The notes under the pieces are model-generated. The model had not been told where the DNA came from. It saw only the letters and a list, made by a program, of their open reading frames with translations, and made no database searches. A program made the translations under genes and the position numbers. Of a DNA stretch of 40,681 bases, positions 40,426 to 40,681 are shown in pieces. The stretch's first letter is position 1. Each line of letters starts with the position of its first letter. Origin of the DNA: Rubrobacteraceae bacterium (GTDB lineage Bacteria; Actinomycetota; Rubrobacteria; Rubrobacterales; Rubrobacteraceae); NCBI GenBank assembly GCA_030448125.1, contig JAUJNO010000018.1:1-40681 (forward strand). Direction: 5' to 3'.

Positions 40426-40639
40426 GGTTATCTCCTTCCCCGAGGGGCGCTGCCAGGTTTTAGATCCCCCGGTGTATTGTGCCCTTCACCTCGTACACCG
40501 AGAGCACAAAAGTTATACCCTGGGCGGGCTCGCAAGCTTGAAGACACGCTGGGCTGAGACCAAGCATCCGAGCCGTGGTGGCTGCATCCTTGCCACTCTA
40601 GCCTTTATTCACCGGATTGCCGACAAGAAGCCTTCTAGG
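40426..40639. other. Intergenic region upstream of the 39457-40425 gene
   Basis: About 210 bases. GGGTATAAC on the minus strand near 40514-40522 could be a -10 region for the membrane protein. GGGCTGAGACC (near 40551) recalls part of a TPP riboswitch, but the rest of that motif is missing. Confidence 0.35.
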
Positions 40640-40681
40640 CTACTCCTGAATAGGAGGCGGGACAATCAGCACCGGCCCACT
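40640..40681 (-). CDS. C-terminal end of a protein, possibly universal stress protein, partial
   Basis: The last 13 codons before TAG 40640-40642 read SGPVLIVPPPIQE. The stretch GPVLIVPP is like the final strand of UspA proteins. Too little is present to be sure. Confidence 0.3.
   Translation of the reverse strand, partial: SGPVLIVPPPIQE

Noticed and set aside
40545..40580. TPP riboswitch
   Set aside because: Only CTGAGA is present; the second conserved half is missing and the nearby gene is unrelated.

Overview
The window is high-GC DNA whose protein set and gene order fit a deep-branching actinobacterium, most like the Rubrobacter lineage. This is inferred from the bifunctional Rel, the queA-tgt-secD-secF order, DUF2905, the IS630 element and several likely leaderless promoters. 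No rRNA or tRNA gene was seen. No annotation came with the window, so taxonomy is inference.

Region 1 (1-13 kb, almost all minus strand) is a housekeeping block: DUF2905, queA, tgt, secD, secF, small membrane proteins, an AarF/UbiB kinase, rel, a metallo-beta-lactamase-fold hydrolase, hisS and a partial class III sirtuin. It joins queuosine tRNA modification, Sec export and the stringent response. yajC is absent from its usual place between tgt and secD; a pair of inverted heptad-repeat tracts lies there instead.

Region 2 (13-26.5 kb) is mixed: a PadR regulator overlapping a PIN-domain toxin-like gene, a PAS-LuxR gene broken inside its HTH and flanked by 76-bp inverted repeats, a GGDEF-EAL protein, a VOC dioxygenase-like protein, a DMT exporter, and ilvD. 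A 17+1+17 palindrome lies between the exporter and ilvD. Then come DUF6328, a DedA protein, an App1-like phosphatase, a Gly/His-rich protein with an EF-hand-like loop, DUF998 and a truncated GNAT.

Region 3 (26.5-34.4 kb) is accessory and decaying. It holds a 75-bp direct repeat, a deiodinase/redoxin-like gene whose catalytic cysteine codon is TGA followed by a SECIS-like hairpin, a frameshifted small multidrug export protein, and an intact LOV-GGDEF-EAL blue-light c-di-GMP protein. After these come two DNA-methyltransferase tails around a DUF2283 gene pair, hicB with a broken hicA, a multiply frameshifted Tat esterase, and an IS630 element.

Region 4 (34.5-40.7 kb) is a plus-strand stress and membrane cluster: NfeD/ClpP-class protease, cold-shock-domain protein, CsbD, GlsB, slipin and a CNNM/CBS transporter. 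NfeD and slipin are known partners. It ends with a minus-strand membrane protein.

The best candidate for something new is the putative selenocysteine redoxin at 27115-27936. It lacks a canonical in-frame start codon, so decay is the main alternative. Two other genes (tgt and the 39457-40425 gene) have ATA exactly where a start codon is expected, behind good Shine-Dalgarno sequences. One-base indels cluster in region 3, and whether they are real decay or sequence error affects several calls.
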